From assembly GCF_014195635.1 (NCBI RefSeq), contig NZ_JACICC010000013.1, forward strand, positions 1-47,799: a DNA stretch of 47,799 bases, in the 5' to 3' direction. Made by a program: the position numbers and the translations under genes. Positions 33,037 through 41,230 of this stretch are shown here, one piece after another. How positions within the stretch are numbered: position 1 is the stretch's first letter; each line of letters starts with the position of its first letter. Source of the stretch: Pseudochelatococcus contaminans. GTDB lineage: Bacteria; Pseudomonadota; Alphaproteobacteria; Rhizobiales; Beijerinckiaceae. The notes below the pieces were generated by a model that saw only the letters and a list, made by a program, of their open reading frames with translations, was not told where the DNA came from and searched no databases.

Positions 33037-33351
33037 TCAGTCATCAAAGTGCTCCTCGTCGATGTGGGTTGCCATGTCGATCAGCATGTCGCTCACGTGA
33101 CTGTCTGCCACTTCGTAGAAAACCTGCTTTGACCGACGCTCCCCCCTGACGAGCCGTGCACCTCTGAGCAGGCGTAAATGGTGGCTAACCAGTGTCTGCG
33201 ACAGTCCCAGGCTCTCAACAATGTCGCCGACGGACTTTGGACCCGGCAGGCAAAAGAGCAGAATTCTCAGCCGTGTAGGATCGCCCAGCAGGCGAAAAGT
33301 CTCTGCCAGTACGGTTACGTCGTTCTGCGACAGGGACGGGGCTTGCTTCAA
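33037..33351 (-). CDS. ArsR/SmtB-type zinc/cobalt-responsive repressor
   Basis: The protein has 104 residues with a winged helix (LLGDPTRLRILLFCLPG, then SQTLVSHHLRLLRGARLV). The last helix, ADSHVSDMLIDMATHIDEEH, carries the Asp-x-His and His-x3-Glu pattern of the alpha-5 zinc site of SmtB/CzrA. This predicts zinc or cobalt sensing and not arsenite. It is the second gene after the CDF exporter, joined by ATGA, and the promoter palindrome upstream of that operon is its likely operator. Confidence 0.9.
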   Translation of the reverse strand: MKQAPSLSQNDVTVLAETFRLLGDPTRLRILLFCLPGPKSVGDIVESLGLSQTLVSHHLRLLRGARLVRGERRSKQVFYEVADSHVSDMLIDMATHIDEEHFDD

Positions 33352-34394
33352 CGTTCATGCTCCTGCTTGCTGTGGACATGCTCAGGCCCATGGTTGTGGT
33401 GATGCCCATCATGGTCGTGTCGATCCCCATGCGCGTGCCCCGTCAAGGCAGAGGCTTGCGACAGGCTGCACGCGTCCGCATCGTCATTCCAGTCGATGGC
33501 GATGGTCGGATGTTCGATCTTAAACTGTGACTTCAACTCACGCTCGACCGCGCGCATCACCGAGCGAGCATCGACATCGGCTTTCGGCCGCACATGTAGG
33601 GTGGCCAAGGTCCGCCCGGACGTGATCGACCAGACATGGATGTGGCTCACCGACGCCACGCCAGCGATGTTCTCGACAAGATGGCGTTCGATCTTCTCGG
33701 GCGTCGCGTTATCTGGCGCACCTTCAAGCAGGATATGTATCGACTTGCCGAGGAGATTCCACGCGGCGCGCAGGATCAGCAGGGAGACAAACACCGAGAG
33801 GATAGGATCGATCAGCGTCCAACCCGTGTACATGATCACGATGGCGGCTGAAACCGCTGCCACAGAGCCGAGGAGGTCGCCCAACACATGAAGGATGGCA
33901 CCCTTGATGTTCACGTGCTCGGTATCTCCGCGCGTCAGAATCCAGAACACGAGAATATTGATGAGGAGCCCCGCAATGGCGACGCCAAGCATCGGACCCG
34001 CGAGGATAACATGCGGTTCCTGAAAGCGCTGCCAGGCTTCATAGACAATCCAGACGACGATCGCGAATAGCGTGATTGCGTTGATAAAACCGGCAAGGAC
34101 CTCGAAACGCAGATAGCCAAAGGTCCGCTTGGAGTCTGCCGCCCGCCGTCCGAACCGAAAGGCGGCATAAGCTAGCGCCAGCGCAGCCGCGTCGCTCAGC
34201 ATATGTCCAGCGTCGGCGAGCAGCGCCAGCGATCCTGAGATCAGACCGCCGATCACCTCCACGATCATGAACGTGAGGATCAGGAAGAACGAGAGAAGGA
34301 CCTTGCGCTCATTATCGCTCGTGACGGTCGGCGCATGGGAGTGATCATGGGAATGGTCATCATGAGAATGACCATGGCTGTGTGAATGGGACAT
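33348..34394 (-). CDS. CzcD-like CDF zinc/cobalt/cadmium exporter
   Basis: The start at 34394 gives 348 residues; upstream Met codons at 34424 and 34406 lie before or at the predicted transcript start. A His-rich N-terminus (SHSHSHGHSHDDHSHDHSH) and a His-rich C-terminus flank six helices and a cytoplasmic domain. Both canonical metal-site pairs are present, LLADAGHMLSD and LHVLGDLLG (HxxxD each), as in zinc-transporting CDFs. It works in the inner membrane by proton antiport. Its SmtB-type repressor is the next gene. Confidence 0.93.
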   Translation of the reverse strand: MSHSHSHGHSHDDHSHDHSHAPTVTSDNERKVLLSFFLILTFMIVEVIGGLISGSLALLADAGHMLSDAAALALAYAAFRFGRRAADSKRTFGYLRFEVLAGFINAITLFAIVVWIVYEAWQRFQEPHVILAGPMLGVAIAGLLINILVFWILTRGDTEHVNIKGAILHVLGDLLGSVAAVSAAIVIMYTGWTLIDPILSVFVSLLILRAAWNLLGKSIHILLEGAPDNATPEKIERHLVENIAGVASVSHIHVWSITSGRTLATLHVRPKADVDARSVMRAVERELKSQFKIEHPTIAIDWNDDADACSLSQASALTGHAHGDRHDHDGHHHNHGPEHVHSKQEHER

Positions 34395-34406
34395 TTCAGG
34401 GCTCAT

Positions 34407-34458
34407 GCGGTTGACATACAACACATGAATATGTGTTCATATGTTGTATGTCAACCGC
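34407..34458 (-). promoter_or_regulatory. Promoter and nested palindromic operator of the CDF-SmtB operon
   Basis: Arms GCGGTTGACATACAACA (34407-34423) and TGTTGTATGTCAACCGC (34442-34458) are perfect 17-bp inverted repeats; ATGAA-N6-TTCAT sits in the centre (34425-34440), matching SmtB/ArsR operators. On the minus strand TTGACA (34454-34449) and TATTCA (34431-34426) are 17 bp apart. A bound repressor would cover the -10. Confidence 0.85.
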
Positions 34459-34495
34459 TCCGCTTGCAATTCGTCCAAGCAGGCGTCTGCGCAAG

Positions 34496-34535
34496 GCCTA
34501 CGGCGGGTAGCGCGCCACGGAACCGCGCCGTAGGC
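34496..34535. terminator. Inverted repeat between MFS 3' end and the CDF promoter
   Basis: GCCTACGGCG (34496-34505) and CGCCGTAGGC (34526-34535) form a 10-bp stem with a 20-base loop just beyond the MFS stop (34551, minus strand). There is no clear T-run. Confidence 0.4.
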
Positions 34536-34550
34536 TTAATGACTATCCTG

Positions 34551-36056
34551 TCAATGGACAGCGATCGTGCCGGTAGAAACCTGTCCCCTCTTAGCGTTGA
34601 CCAGAACCGCGGCAATGACTGCGGCAATCACGAGGGCAGCTCCAGCTCCCGCAAGCGCAAGACCATAACCGTGGATCAGCGCATCGCTGGCCGATCTCAC
34701 TAGCCCGGCGTCACCCGTCTCCCGCCCGCGATAGAGGGCGGCGAGTGCACCCGGCAACCTGCCAGCCGTGGCAGAGACTGCGATGGTCGAAAGGACGGCC
34801 AGCCCCAAGGCGACGCCGATCTGTTGCGAGGCGTTGAAGAGCGCCGATGCGATGCCCGTCTCCTGTGTCTGCACGCCTTTGACGGCGGTCAGCGCCAGTG
34901 CAATCACGGCCCCCACGAAACCGAAAGCGGTGAGGAAGGCCGCGGGCATGAAGTGCCACATATAGTTGAGTTCCTGTCCGATATTGGCGAGCCAGAACAA
35001 GGCAGCGCCGCCTATTAGTGCGGCGGGCGCTGCCACCTCGCGCGGCGCAAACCGCGTGACAAGCTTGGAACTGACAATGGCCCCAACGATAATACCCGCA
35101 CCGAATGGCAGGAACGCCAGCGCGGTCATGATCGGGCTGTAGCCGAGGATGTGCTGCAAATAGAGCGTCAGCAGATAGATCATCCCCATCGGACCGAAGC
35201 CCAGCAGCAGCATGGCGAGGTAGGAACCCGCCCGGTTGCGCTCCTTGAACAGACGTGGCGGCAGAAGCGGGTCTTTGCTGCGCGACTGCAAGATCAGGAA
35301 CAGCGGCAGCAGGATCGCGGCGGTAGCGAACGAGGCGAGCGTGATGCTGTCCGTCCAGCCATGTTCGCCGCCACGGGTGATCCCATAGACGAGCGCGGCC
35401 ATGCCCACAATGCTGGTGAGCGCGCCGGTGAAGTCCGGGCGGCCTTTGTGCAGTTCCGCCTCGACAAGCGTTCTTGACCCCGCCAGCACAGCCAGGCCGA
35501 TGGGAATGTTGATGAAGAAGGCCCAGCGCCAGCCCAGCAGCCCCGTCAGCAGCCCGCCGAGGATCAGCCCGGCGATGATACCAAGGCCGGACATTGCTCC
35601 GTAAACGGCCATCGCTCCGTTGCGCGCCTTGCCTTCGGGGAAGGTCGTCGCGATCAAGGCAAGAGCATTGGGGGCCGTCAGCGCCGCACCCACGCCCTGT
35701 AGACCGCGTGACGCGATTATGCTCATGCTGTCCTGGGCAAGCCCGACGAACAGGGAAGCAATGGTGAAGATCGCCATGCCCGCCTGCAGCATGCGCCGCC
35801 GGCCATAGATATCGCCCAACCTGCCGCCGAACAGCAGCAGTCCACCAAAGGCGAGAACGTAGGCGTTGATCACCCAAGGCAGGCTCGCAGCCGACATTCC
35901 GAGTTCGTTCTGGAGTGTCGGCAGGGCGATGTTCGCGATGGTATCGTCAAGCACCACCATGAGCTGAGCCGTCGCAATGACGGCCAGCGGCAATGTCGTG
36001 CTTGCAGGTGACGAAGCCACCGGAGGCTTCGGCGTTTGGGGGGAGAGCGTAGACAT
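34551..36056 (-). CDS. DHA2-family (EmrB/QacA-type) MFS exporter
   Basis: The protein has 501 residues and about fourteen helices. The N-terminal VVLDDTIANIALPTLQNELG and the LFGGRLGDIYGRRRML loop are the DHA2 signature. Such pumps expel drugs, dyes or other organic compounds by proton antiport. Here a CueR-type box with TTGACC lies 53 bases upstream (site B), so expression is probably metal-induced, which is unusual for this family. An AGGAA site precedes the ATG. Confidence 0.9.
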   Translation of the reverse strand: MSTLSPQTPKPPVASSPASTTLPLAVIATAQLMVVLDDTIANIALPTLQNELGMSAASLPWVINAYVLAFGGLLLFGGRLGDIYGRRRMLQAGMAIFTIASLFVGLAQDSMSIIASRGLQGVGAALTAPNALALIATTFPEGKARNGAMAVYGAMSGLGIIAGLILGGLLTGLLGWRWAFFINIPIGLAVLAGSRTLVEAELHKGRPDFTGALTSIVGMAALVYGITRGGEHGWTDSITLASFATAAILLPLFLILQSRSKDPLLPPRLFKERNRAGSYLAMLLLGFGPMGMIYLLTLYLQHILGYSPIMTALAFLPFGAGIIVGAIVSSKLVTRFAPREVAAPAALIGGAALFWLANIGQELNYMWHFMPAAFLTAFGFVGAVIALALTAVKGVQTQETGIASALFNASQQIGVALGLAVLSTIAVSATAGRLPGALAALYRGRETGDAGLVRSASDALIHGYGLALAGAGAALVIAAVIAAVLVNAKRGQVSTGTIAVH

Positions 36057-36100
36057 CCGGAGTTCCTGTTATTTTTCATGGGGCGTTCAGATGTCGCAGA

Positions 36101-36131
36101 CCCCTAATCCTTCCAACGGCTGGAAGGTCAA
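36101..36131 (-). promoter_or_regulatory. CueR-type promoter of the DHA2 exporter (site B)
   Basis: The dyad CCTTCCA-N5-TGGAAGG (36109-36127) overlaps TTGACC (36131-36126, minus strand). The 19-bp spacer then places the -10 at 36106-36101 (TAGGGG). This is the form of copper-responsive CueR promoters. It faces the MFS gene starting at 36056. Confidence 0.75.
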
Positions 36132-36331
36132 GAACAAATTGCTTCCCAAATCCGCTGAAACTTGATCTATAAGCCGATGAGCTGCACATCGCCCACATTT
36201 TGCATGCGAGAAGCGCCGATCAGGCAATGGCGATCAGTGGTCTAGCTGGCCATGACATGACCAGATTCGTCGTTCACGGACGGGCCGAGCGGCCTGGCGC
36301 GGCAGGAACGGGCGGCGGTCAGACGGTCCTA
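36132..36331. other. Non-coding remnant left of the IS
   Basis: No convincing gene is seen. The segment lies between site B and the IS630-type element and may be the leftover of a gene or promoter region interrupted before or by the insertion. Confidence 0.4.
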
Positions 36332-37374
36332 GAGCACGTCCTTTGATCGATGAATCGATTGTGAAGTGACGGCAGCGTCTTGTGCTGATTCAACATCCAT
36401 CTCGACGGAGGTGGATGATGGGAAAGGCACTGAGTGGCGATCTTCGGTCGCGGGTCCTAAGGGCTTCAGCCGAGGGGATGTCTGCCCGGCAAGCGGCGGC
36501 ACGGTTCGGCGTGGGCGTCTCCAGCGCGATCCGCTGGATTGCTCGGGCCAAGATCGGCGAGTTGGCGCCGCGACCGCAAGGTTACCGACGCGTCTCCAGC
36601 CTTGATGCGCATGAAGACTTCATCGTGGGGATGATCGAAGAGCGCCGGGACATCACGCTGAACGAGATGGTGGCGTGTCTCCTTGCCGAGCAGTCGATGA
36701 AGATCAGCCGCAGCGCCTTGAGCGCCTGGCTCGGCCGGCACGGCTGGACATTCAAAAAAAGTCCGCGCACGCACTGGAGCAGGACCGCCCCGACATCCTG
36801 AAACGGCGCCGGGACTGGTTCGAGGGCCAGCTCGACCTCGATCCCGCGAAGCTGGTCTTCATCGACGAGACCGGGCTGTCCACCAAGATGGCGCGCCTGC
36901 GCGGACGGGCGCCCCGCGGCGAACGTTGCAGGGCCGGTGTGCCGCATGGCCACTGGAAGACTACCACCTTCACCGGAGCACTGCGGCTGACCGGCATGAC
37001 CGCGCCGTTCGTCTACGACGGCGCCATGAACGGCACCGTGTTCCTCGCCTATGTCGAACAGGTGCTGGCCCCGACCCTGTCGGAGGGCGACATCGTCGTG
37101 ATGGACAACCTGCCCGCCCACAAGGCCGCCGGCATTCGCGACGCGATCGAGACGGCAGGCGCAAACCTGCTCTACCTGCCGCCCTACAGCCCCGACTTCA
37201 ATCCAATCGAAAATGCCTTCGCCAAGCTCAAGGCGCTGATGCGGGCAAAGGCCGAGCGGACGATTGCCGGCCTGTGGGATACGGTCGGCGCGGTTCTCGA
37301 ACGCTTCACCCCTGACGAATGCGCCAACTACTTCAAGGCAGCAGGATATGACCCATATTGAACAGGACGTGCTC
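36332..37374 (+). mobile_element. IS630-family insertion sequence
   Basis: The ends GAGCACGTCCT (36332-36342) and its complement AGGACGTGCTC (37364-37374) are 11-bp inverted repeats. A TA lies directly outside each end (36330-36331 and 37375-37376), the target duplication typical of IS630/Tc1-mariner elements. The element is about 1043 bp and contains one transposase split by a frame change. Confidence 0.88.
36418..37361 (+). CDS. IS630-family transposase, two frames joined at an A7 run
   Basis: The first frame starts at 36418 after GGAGG and encodes a helix-turn-helix DNA-binding half (ARQAAARFGVGVSSAIRWIA). It runs to a stop at 36799. The catalytic half is in the -1 frame and ends at 37361, with the DDE residues in VFIDETGLST, VVMDNLPAHK and SPDFNPIENAFAKLK. 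The frames meet at seven A bases (36754-36760). Either programmed slippage or loss of one A explains the split; with eight As the frame would be continuous (FKKKSAHALEQ). Confidence 0.85.
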
Positions 37375-37412
37375 TAGCAGCAAATTCGCCGGAACAAGGT
37401 TCGTCTTGACAT
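37374..37412 (-). pseudogene. 12-codon stub with Tat-like start, beside the IS
   Basis: ATG at 37412 follows an AGGAAGGA ribosome-binding site and encodes MSRRTLFRRICC before a TAG at the IS edge. The twin-arginine start and the CueR-type promoter just upstream (site C) suggest the beginning of a former Tat-exported, copper-induced gene such as a multicopper oxidase. The stop would exist even if the IS were removed, so the gene may have been broken earlier. Confidence 0.4.
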
Positions 37413-37437
37413 GCTTCCTTCCTGATCCATTGCACCC

Positions 37438-37468
37438 CAGATGGGGCTTCCAACAATGGGAAGGTCAA
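37438..37468 (-). promoter_or_regulatory. CueR-type promoter without a gene (site C)
   Basis: The dyad CTTCC-N7-GGAAG (37447-37463) overlaps TTGACC (37468-37463, minus strand); 19 bp further is CATCTG (37443-37438). The only reading frame it faces is the 12-codon stub ending at the IS. Confidence 0.65.
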
Positions 37469-37507
37469 GGCCGCCTTGGCCGCGATATCATTTTTCCTCG
37501 TTGACCC

Positions 37508-37538
37508 TTGACCTTGCCAACGTGGCAAGGACCAGATT
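37508..37538 (+). promoter_or_regulatory. CueR-type promoter of the CopZ-like gene (site C2)
   Basis: TTGACC (37508-37513) and CAGATT (37533-37538) flank a 19-bp spacer. The perfect dyad CCTTGCCA-ACG-TGGCAAGG (37512-37530) overlaps both the -35 and the spacer. It drives the chaperone gene at 37571. Confidence 0.85.
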
Positions 37539-37570
37539 TGTCCGTGAACGCCCAACAGAGGAGAGTTCGC

Positions 37571-37786
37571 ATGTTCCGATTCACTGCTCCCGACATGACT
37601 TGCGGCGGCTGCGCGCGCCGGGTCAACAACGCGCTTCTGAGCGTCGATCCGGCGGCTGATGTCACCACCAATCCACCCACCCGCGAAGTGACGGTCACCA
37701 CGAAGGTGGACGAGCAGGTACTCCCCGCCGCCTTAACCGAGGCAGGCTATCCGGCCGAACGCAAGGACCAGTCGGCGGCCGCGTGA
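37571..37786 (+). CDS. copZ: CopZ-like copper chaperone (HMA domain)
   Basis: The ATG at 37571 gives 71 residues, the usual CopZ size, with a GAGGAGAG site upstream. The metal loop is APDMTCGGCARRV (Cys11, Cys14). The protein should bind Cu(I) in the cytoplasm and pass it to the copper ATPase (gene at 41490). It has its own CueR-type promoter on the plus strand, divergent from site C. Confidence 0.9.
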   Translation: MFRFTAPDMTCGGCARRVNNALLSVDPAADVTTNPPTREVTVTTKVDEQVLPAALTEAGYPAERKDQSAAA

Positions 37787-37867
37787 GGCTTCTGGGCGCG
37801 GTGGCGGCTCGGCTGCGCCCCTTCGTCTCCGCCATTCTCAACAGCTCGACTCGACGTGCAAGTACAC

Positions 37868-38371
37868 TCAAGAACCGCTCCACCAGAGAAATGCGCCGGC
37901 GACAAAGAGATAGCGTGCCGCTTTGCCGATCGACACGAATATGAGAAAACGAGAAAGGTCAACTCGCAGTGCTCCTGCCACAACTGTCAGCGGATCGCCG
38001 ATAATCGGCAGCCAGGACAAGAGTAGAGACCACACGCCATAACGTCCGTACCAATCTGATGCACGGCTAAATGACCTGTCGTCAATCGGAAACCAGCGAT
38101 GGTCTCGAAACCCTGAGAGGAACCTGCCCAGCGCCCAGTTCACCAAGGAGCCGAGCACATTTCCTGCCGTTGCGACGCCCACTAGGGTGACGAGGTTGGC
38201 CTGTCCCATTGTTAGAAGAGTCAGGAGCGCTGCCTCGGACGACCCTGGTAGGAGGGTCGCCGACGTGAACGCGCTTACGAAAAGGGCGGCATATGCGACA
38301 AGATCAGTTCCGATGTCTGCAACCAATGCCGTGCTGCCTCGAAGTTCGTCATGCACGCCGGCTCTGCTCAT
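37868..38371 (-). CDS. YqaA/VTT-domain (DedA-related) membrane protein
   Basis: The ATG at 38371 gives 167 residues; a TTG three codons earlier is possible. Four hydrophobic segments and the SATLLPGSSEAALLTLLT and SWLPIIGDPLTVVAGALR motifs match YqaA and the VTT domain. DedA-superfamily proteins move lipids or support envelope integrity. Its role in a metal island is unknown; YqaA genes near metal-resistance genes are not rare. Confidence 0.85.
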   Translation of the reverse strand: MSRAGVHDELRGSTALVADIGTDLVAYAALFVSAFTSATLLPGSSEAALLTLLTMGQANLVTLVGVATAGNVLGSLVNWALGRFLSGFRDHRWFPIDDRSFSRASDWYGRYGVWSLLLSWLPIIGDPLTVVAGALRVDLSRFLIFVSIGKAARYLFVAGAFLWWSGS

Positions 38372-38439
38372 CGACGCCAATAGCTATTCTCAATTCTCAA
38401 GTCTGGCGCCAGAGCTGTTTCGCTCCGGCGCCGCGCTGC

Positions 38440-39993
38440 TTACTGGTTCGATCCGGCGTAGACTATGCCGTTCGGGCGATCGCCGACCGGCACGGTCTTG
38501 AGCACTTCCTGGCTCGCCACGTCGATGATCGAAACGCTGTCATCGGCAATGTTCGTTACGAACACGAATGCCCCGTCAGCCGATGCCGAGACGCCGTGGG
38601 CGCCGCTCCCGGTGGTGATCGTCTCGATCACGTTTCCGGACTCAATCTCGATCACGGAGACCGTGTCGTTCGGTTCCGCCTCGGTGCCCTGATTGGCCAC
38701 ATAGACGTAGGCTCCATCCGGGGTGGCGAACATCTGGATCGGGTTCGGCCCGACGTCGATCCTGTTCGTCACCTCGCGGGATGCGGTGTCGATGACGGCC
38801 ACCCGGTTCTCGTCTCGAAGAGAGACGTAGACCTGATCGCCCGAGGGCGTGAACCCGACCTGAACAGGCGCTGCGCCCACCGGAATGCGCGCAACCTCGG
38901 TCAGCTCCTGCGTGTCGATGACGGAGACCGAGCCGTCCTCGACATTGGCCACATAGAGCTCGCTCTCATCCGGGTTGAGGCGCAGCCCGTGCGGATAGGC
39001 TCCGGTCGTGATGTGCTCGATCACCGAAGCCGCTGCGAGATCAACGACCGCAATCTCGTTCCCGCCGGACAGCGAAACATAGGCGCGGCCGCTACGATCG
39101 GCGACGACATGCGCCGGATGCGCACCGACTTCTACAGTGCCGACGGGTTGTGACAGCTGCTGCGGATCGAGCACCACCAGAAGCCCGTTGCCGGCATCGG
39201 CATGTCCCTGGTCATCCGATCCGTGAGCGTGATCGGAGGCAGCGCTCCCGACGGCGAGCAACAGCCTCCCGTCCGGTGTCCGATCGACATTGTGCGGTGA
39301 GACTCCGATCTGCACCGTCTCGACCGAACCCGTGCCGAGTTCGATGGCGCTGATCGAATTGTCGCCCTCGTTGGCGGAGTACACGGTTCCGCCTGTCTCG
39401 ACCAAGCCGGCAGGCTGCTGGCCGGCATTCCTGTCCAGCCACGCCTGCATTTCGGCGATCTCACGTTCCTGTGCTTCAATGATCTGAGACGCCCACTCTC
39501 TTGTCTGCGGGTCATCTCCGTATCGCTGCACGATCTTCGCCATGTCGACCGCACCCTGATGGTGCGGGATCATGCCCCGGATGAAAGCGACGTCCGGGTC
39601 CTCGGCCATGACGCCCTCCATCATCGGACCGTGCATCTCCTCCATCGCATCGAGATAGGCCTTGGTGAAGTCGGCGACATCGGCGTCGGCTGGAGCCGAC
39701 TCTCCGCCTTGGGGAGCGGCCATCCCACCGTGCATCATGCCGCCCTGCATCATCTGCTGCATGGCGTCCATGCACGCTTGGGGCATGGTCTCCATCATGG
39801 CCCGGCATTCCTTCGGCATGTCCTGCATCGAAGGCATCTGTCCTGAAGGGGACATGGAGGCAGGGGCCCGTTCCTCCTGGGCCTGCGGCGTCTGAGGGTG
39901 ATGGGCGTCATGCTCTGCCTGCTGCGCCAGAGCAGCGCCGGAGACTCCCATCAAGAGACTGGCAGAAAGGGCAACTATTGTTCGGTACGTCAT
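38440..39993 (-). CDS. DUF305 - YVTN beta-propeller fusion, exported and Met/His-rich
   Basis: The protein has 517 residues. A signal peptide (ending AALAQ) is followed by a Met-rich region (about residues 47-95), a DUF305 domain with IPHHQGAVDMAKIV, and from about residue 200 a YVTN/NHL-type beta-propeller with repeats like GNEIAVVDLAAASV. A His/Asp-rich insert (DHAHGSDDQGHADAG) sits in one blade. DUF305/CopM proteins bind copper or silver in the periplasm; the propeller suggests partner binding. The AAAGGATG site fixes the start. Confidence 0.87.
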   Translation of the reverse strand: MTYRTIVALSASLLMGVSGAALAQQAEHDAHHPQTPQAQEERAPASMSPSGQMPSMQDMPKECRAMMETMPQACMDAMQQMMQGGMMHGGMAAPQGGESAPADADVADFTKAYLDAMEEMHGPMMEGVMAEDPDVAFIRGMIPHHQGAVDMAKIVQRYGDDPQTREWASQIIEAQEREIAEMQAWLDRNAGQQPAGLVETGGTVYSANEGDNSISAIELGTGSVETVQIGVSPHNVDRTPDGRLLLAVGSAASDHAHGSDDQGHADAGNGLLVVLDPQQLSQPVGTVEVGAHPAHVVADRSGRAYVSLSGGNEIAVVDLAAASVIEHITTGAYPHGLRLNPDESELYVANVEDGSVSVIDTQELTEVARIPVGAAPVQVGFTPSGDQVYVSLRDENRVAVIDTASREVTNRIDVGPNPIQMFATPDGAYVYVANQGTEAEPNDTVSVIEIESGNVIETITTGSGAHGVSASADGAFVFVTNIADDSVSIIDVASQEVLKTVPVGDRPNGIVYAGSNQ

Positions 39994-40111
39994 GGTTCAT
40001 CCTTTGGCACCGGAGAGCCGCGTCTAATTTCTGGACGCGCGCCTACCGTGGCTTCGTCTGACTGTTTGCTGCTTGAGTGCCGAGAAGAACACCTCCCGGC
40101 CGATGCGTTCA

Positions 40112-40522
40112 CTACGCAGGGGCGGTCAGACGCGGTGGTGTCAGGAGGACTGAAGGATTTCGGCCCAGATCGCTGGCCTGGAAACCGAGCAATGGCTCGC
40201 CGTCCGAGGATGGCATCACAGGCGGCGCCTCGGGTAGCAGGGCAACAATGGTGCAGAGCTGGCCGCAATCGCGGTCCGGCGCCGTTTCAGTGTGACAGCA
40301 TCGTTCGTCCGCAGCCTTGCTTCGGTCGTCGGAGTAATTCGAATGGGCCTCATGCTGTGCACCCGCAACGGTCTGATCCTGATACGAGCCGTGTGTGCCC
40401 GGGCTGGCATGCGCCGCTGCCAGGAAAACAAAAGCGCTGAACGCAAGCAGCAGCAGGCCTGTCAGGAACTGGCGGAGCCAGTCGCCTTTCGATCCGAAAG
40501 CCGCAGTCGAGCTCCTGCTCAT
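40112..40522 (-). CDS. Hypothetical membrane-anchored, Cys/His-rich protein
   Basis: The ATG at 40522 overlaps the stop of the 55-codon gene (ATGA) and gives 136 residues. One hydrophobic helix (residues 16-38) is followed by a periplasmic part with ERCCHTETAPDRDCGQLC, a likely metal-binding cluster. The sequence was not assigned to a family. The chain DUF411 - 55 aa - this gene suggests a copper operon. Confidence 0.65.
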   Translation of the reverse strand: MSRSSTAAFGSKGDWLRQFLTGLLLLAFSAFVFLAAAHASPGTHGSYQDQTVAGAQHEAHSNYSDDRSKAADERCCHTETAPDRDCGQLCTIVALLPEAPPVMPSSDGEPLLGFQASDLGRNPSVLLTPPRLTAPA

Positions 40523-40686
40523 GGCTTGGCTTCTTTGTCGAGGTCGGGATGGAGAGTTGCCACGCACCAGATGACATCCTTGCGGCCGTCAGTATCCGAG
40601 CCCAGGCAACCAGAGCTCCTGACAAAGGCAGGGTCTGCCCCGCAGGCCCGGTTCTGGATCGGACTGATGGCGACCGGATGGATCAT
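40519..40686 (-). CDS. Small protein (55 aa) in the DUF411 operon
   Basis: ATG 40686 starts 14 bases after the DUF411 stop; the TGA overlaps the next ATG (ATGA). The product (MIHPVAISPIQNRACGADPA... ending DLDKEAKP) has three cysteines and no clear membrane helix. No family was recognised. The coupling to its neighbours is the main support. Confidence 0.5.
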   Translation of the reverse strand: MIHPVAISPIQNRACGADPAFVRSSGCLGSDTDGRKDVIWCVATLHPDLDKEAKP

Positions 40687-40700
40687 GAGCACCGTTCCAC

Positions 40701-41189
40701 TCAGATCTCCCGCGCGCCGCGGAAACGCCCGAAGGTTTTCTGGACGGAAGGGCCGAACAGGAACACCTCGTATGGCTCGGGGACCACGCCGGGAAAGTCC
40801 ATGCCGGGGGAGCCGGCGGGCATTCCGGGAACCGCAAGCCCTGTCGCGAGCGGGCGCGCGGCCAGGAGGCGGCGAAGCGCGGCGGCCGGCACATGTCCTT
40901 CGATGACATAGCCGTCCACTTCGGCCGTATGGCAGGAGTACAACGCCGCCGGGACGCCGAGCCGCTGCTTGAGGCTTTCGACCTCGCTCGATTCCACGAC
41001 GCTCACCGGGAAGCCGGCCGCCTCGATATGCTCGACCCATGCGCCGCAGCACCCGCAATTCGTATCCTTGGTGACGGTCACCAGAGGCAGTCCTGCCGAG
41101 CGAACCGTTCCCGCCGTTGAGAGCAGGAGGGGGAACGCGGTGGCGCTGGCGAGGAAGGAGCGCCTGCTGATCATATGGATGGTTTGCAT
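40701..41189 (-). CDS. DUF411 metal-binding protein, Tat signal
   Basis: The protein has 162 residues with a twin-arginine signal (MISRRSFLASATAFP). The mature part has the DUF411 motifs TNCGCCGAWVEHIEAAGF and YSCHTAEVDGYVIEGHVPA. Such proteins bind copper or other thiophilic metals in the periplasm. GGAGG lies seven bases before the ATG, supporting the first Met. It follows the small 30-aa membrane peptide on the same strand. Confidence 0.9.
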   Translation of the reverse strand: MQTIHMISRRSFLASATAFPLLLSTAGTVRSAGLPLVTVTKDTNCGCCGAWVEHIEAAGFPVSVVESSEVESLKQRLGVPAALYSCHTAEVDGYVIEGHVPAAALRRLLAARPLATGLAVPGMPAGSPGMDFPGVVPEPYEVFLFGPSVQKTFGRFRGAREI

Positions 41190-41230
41190 CTCAGTTCCTC
41201 CATCTGGGCCGCAACTTCGTCAAAGCTGGA

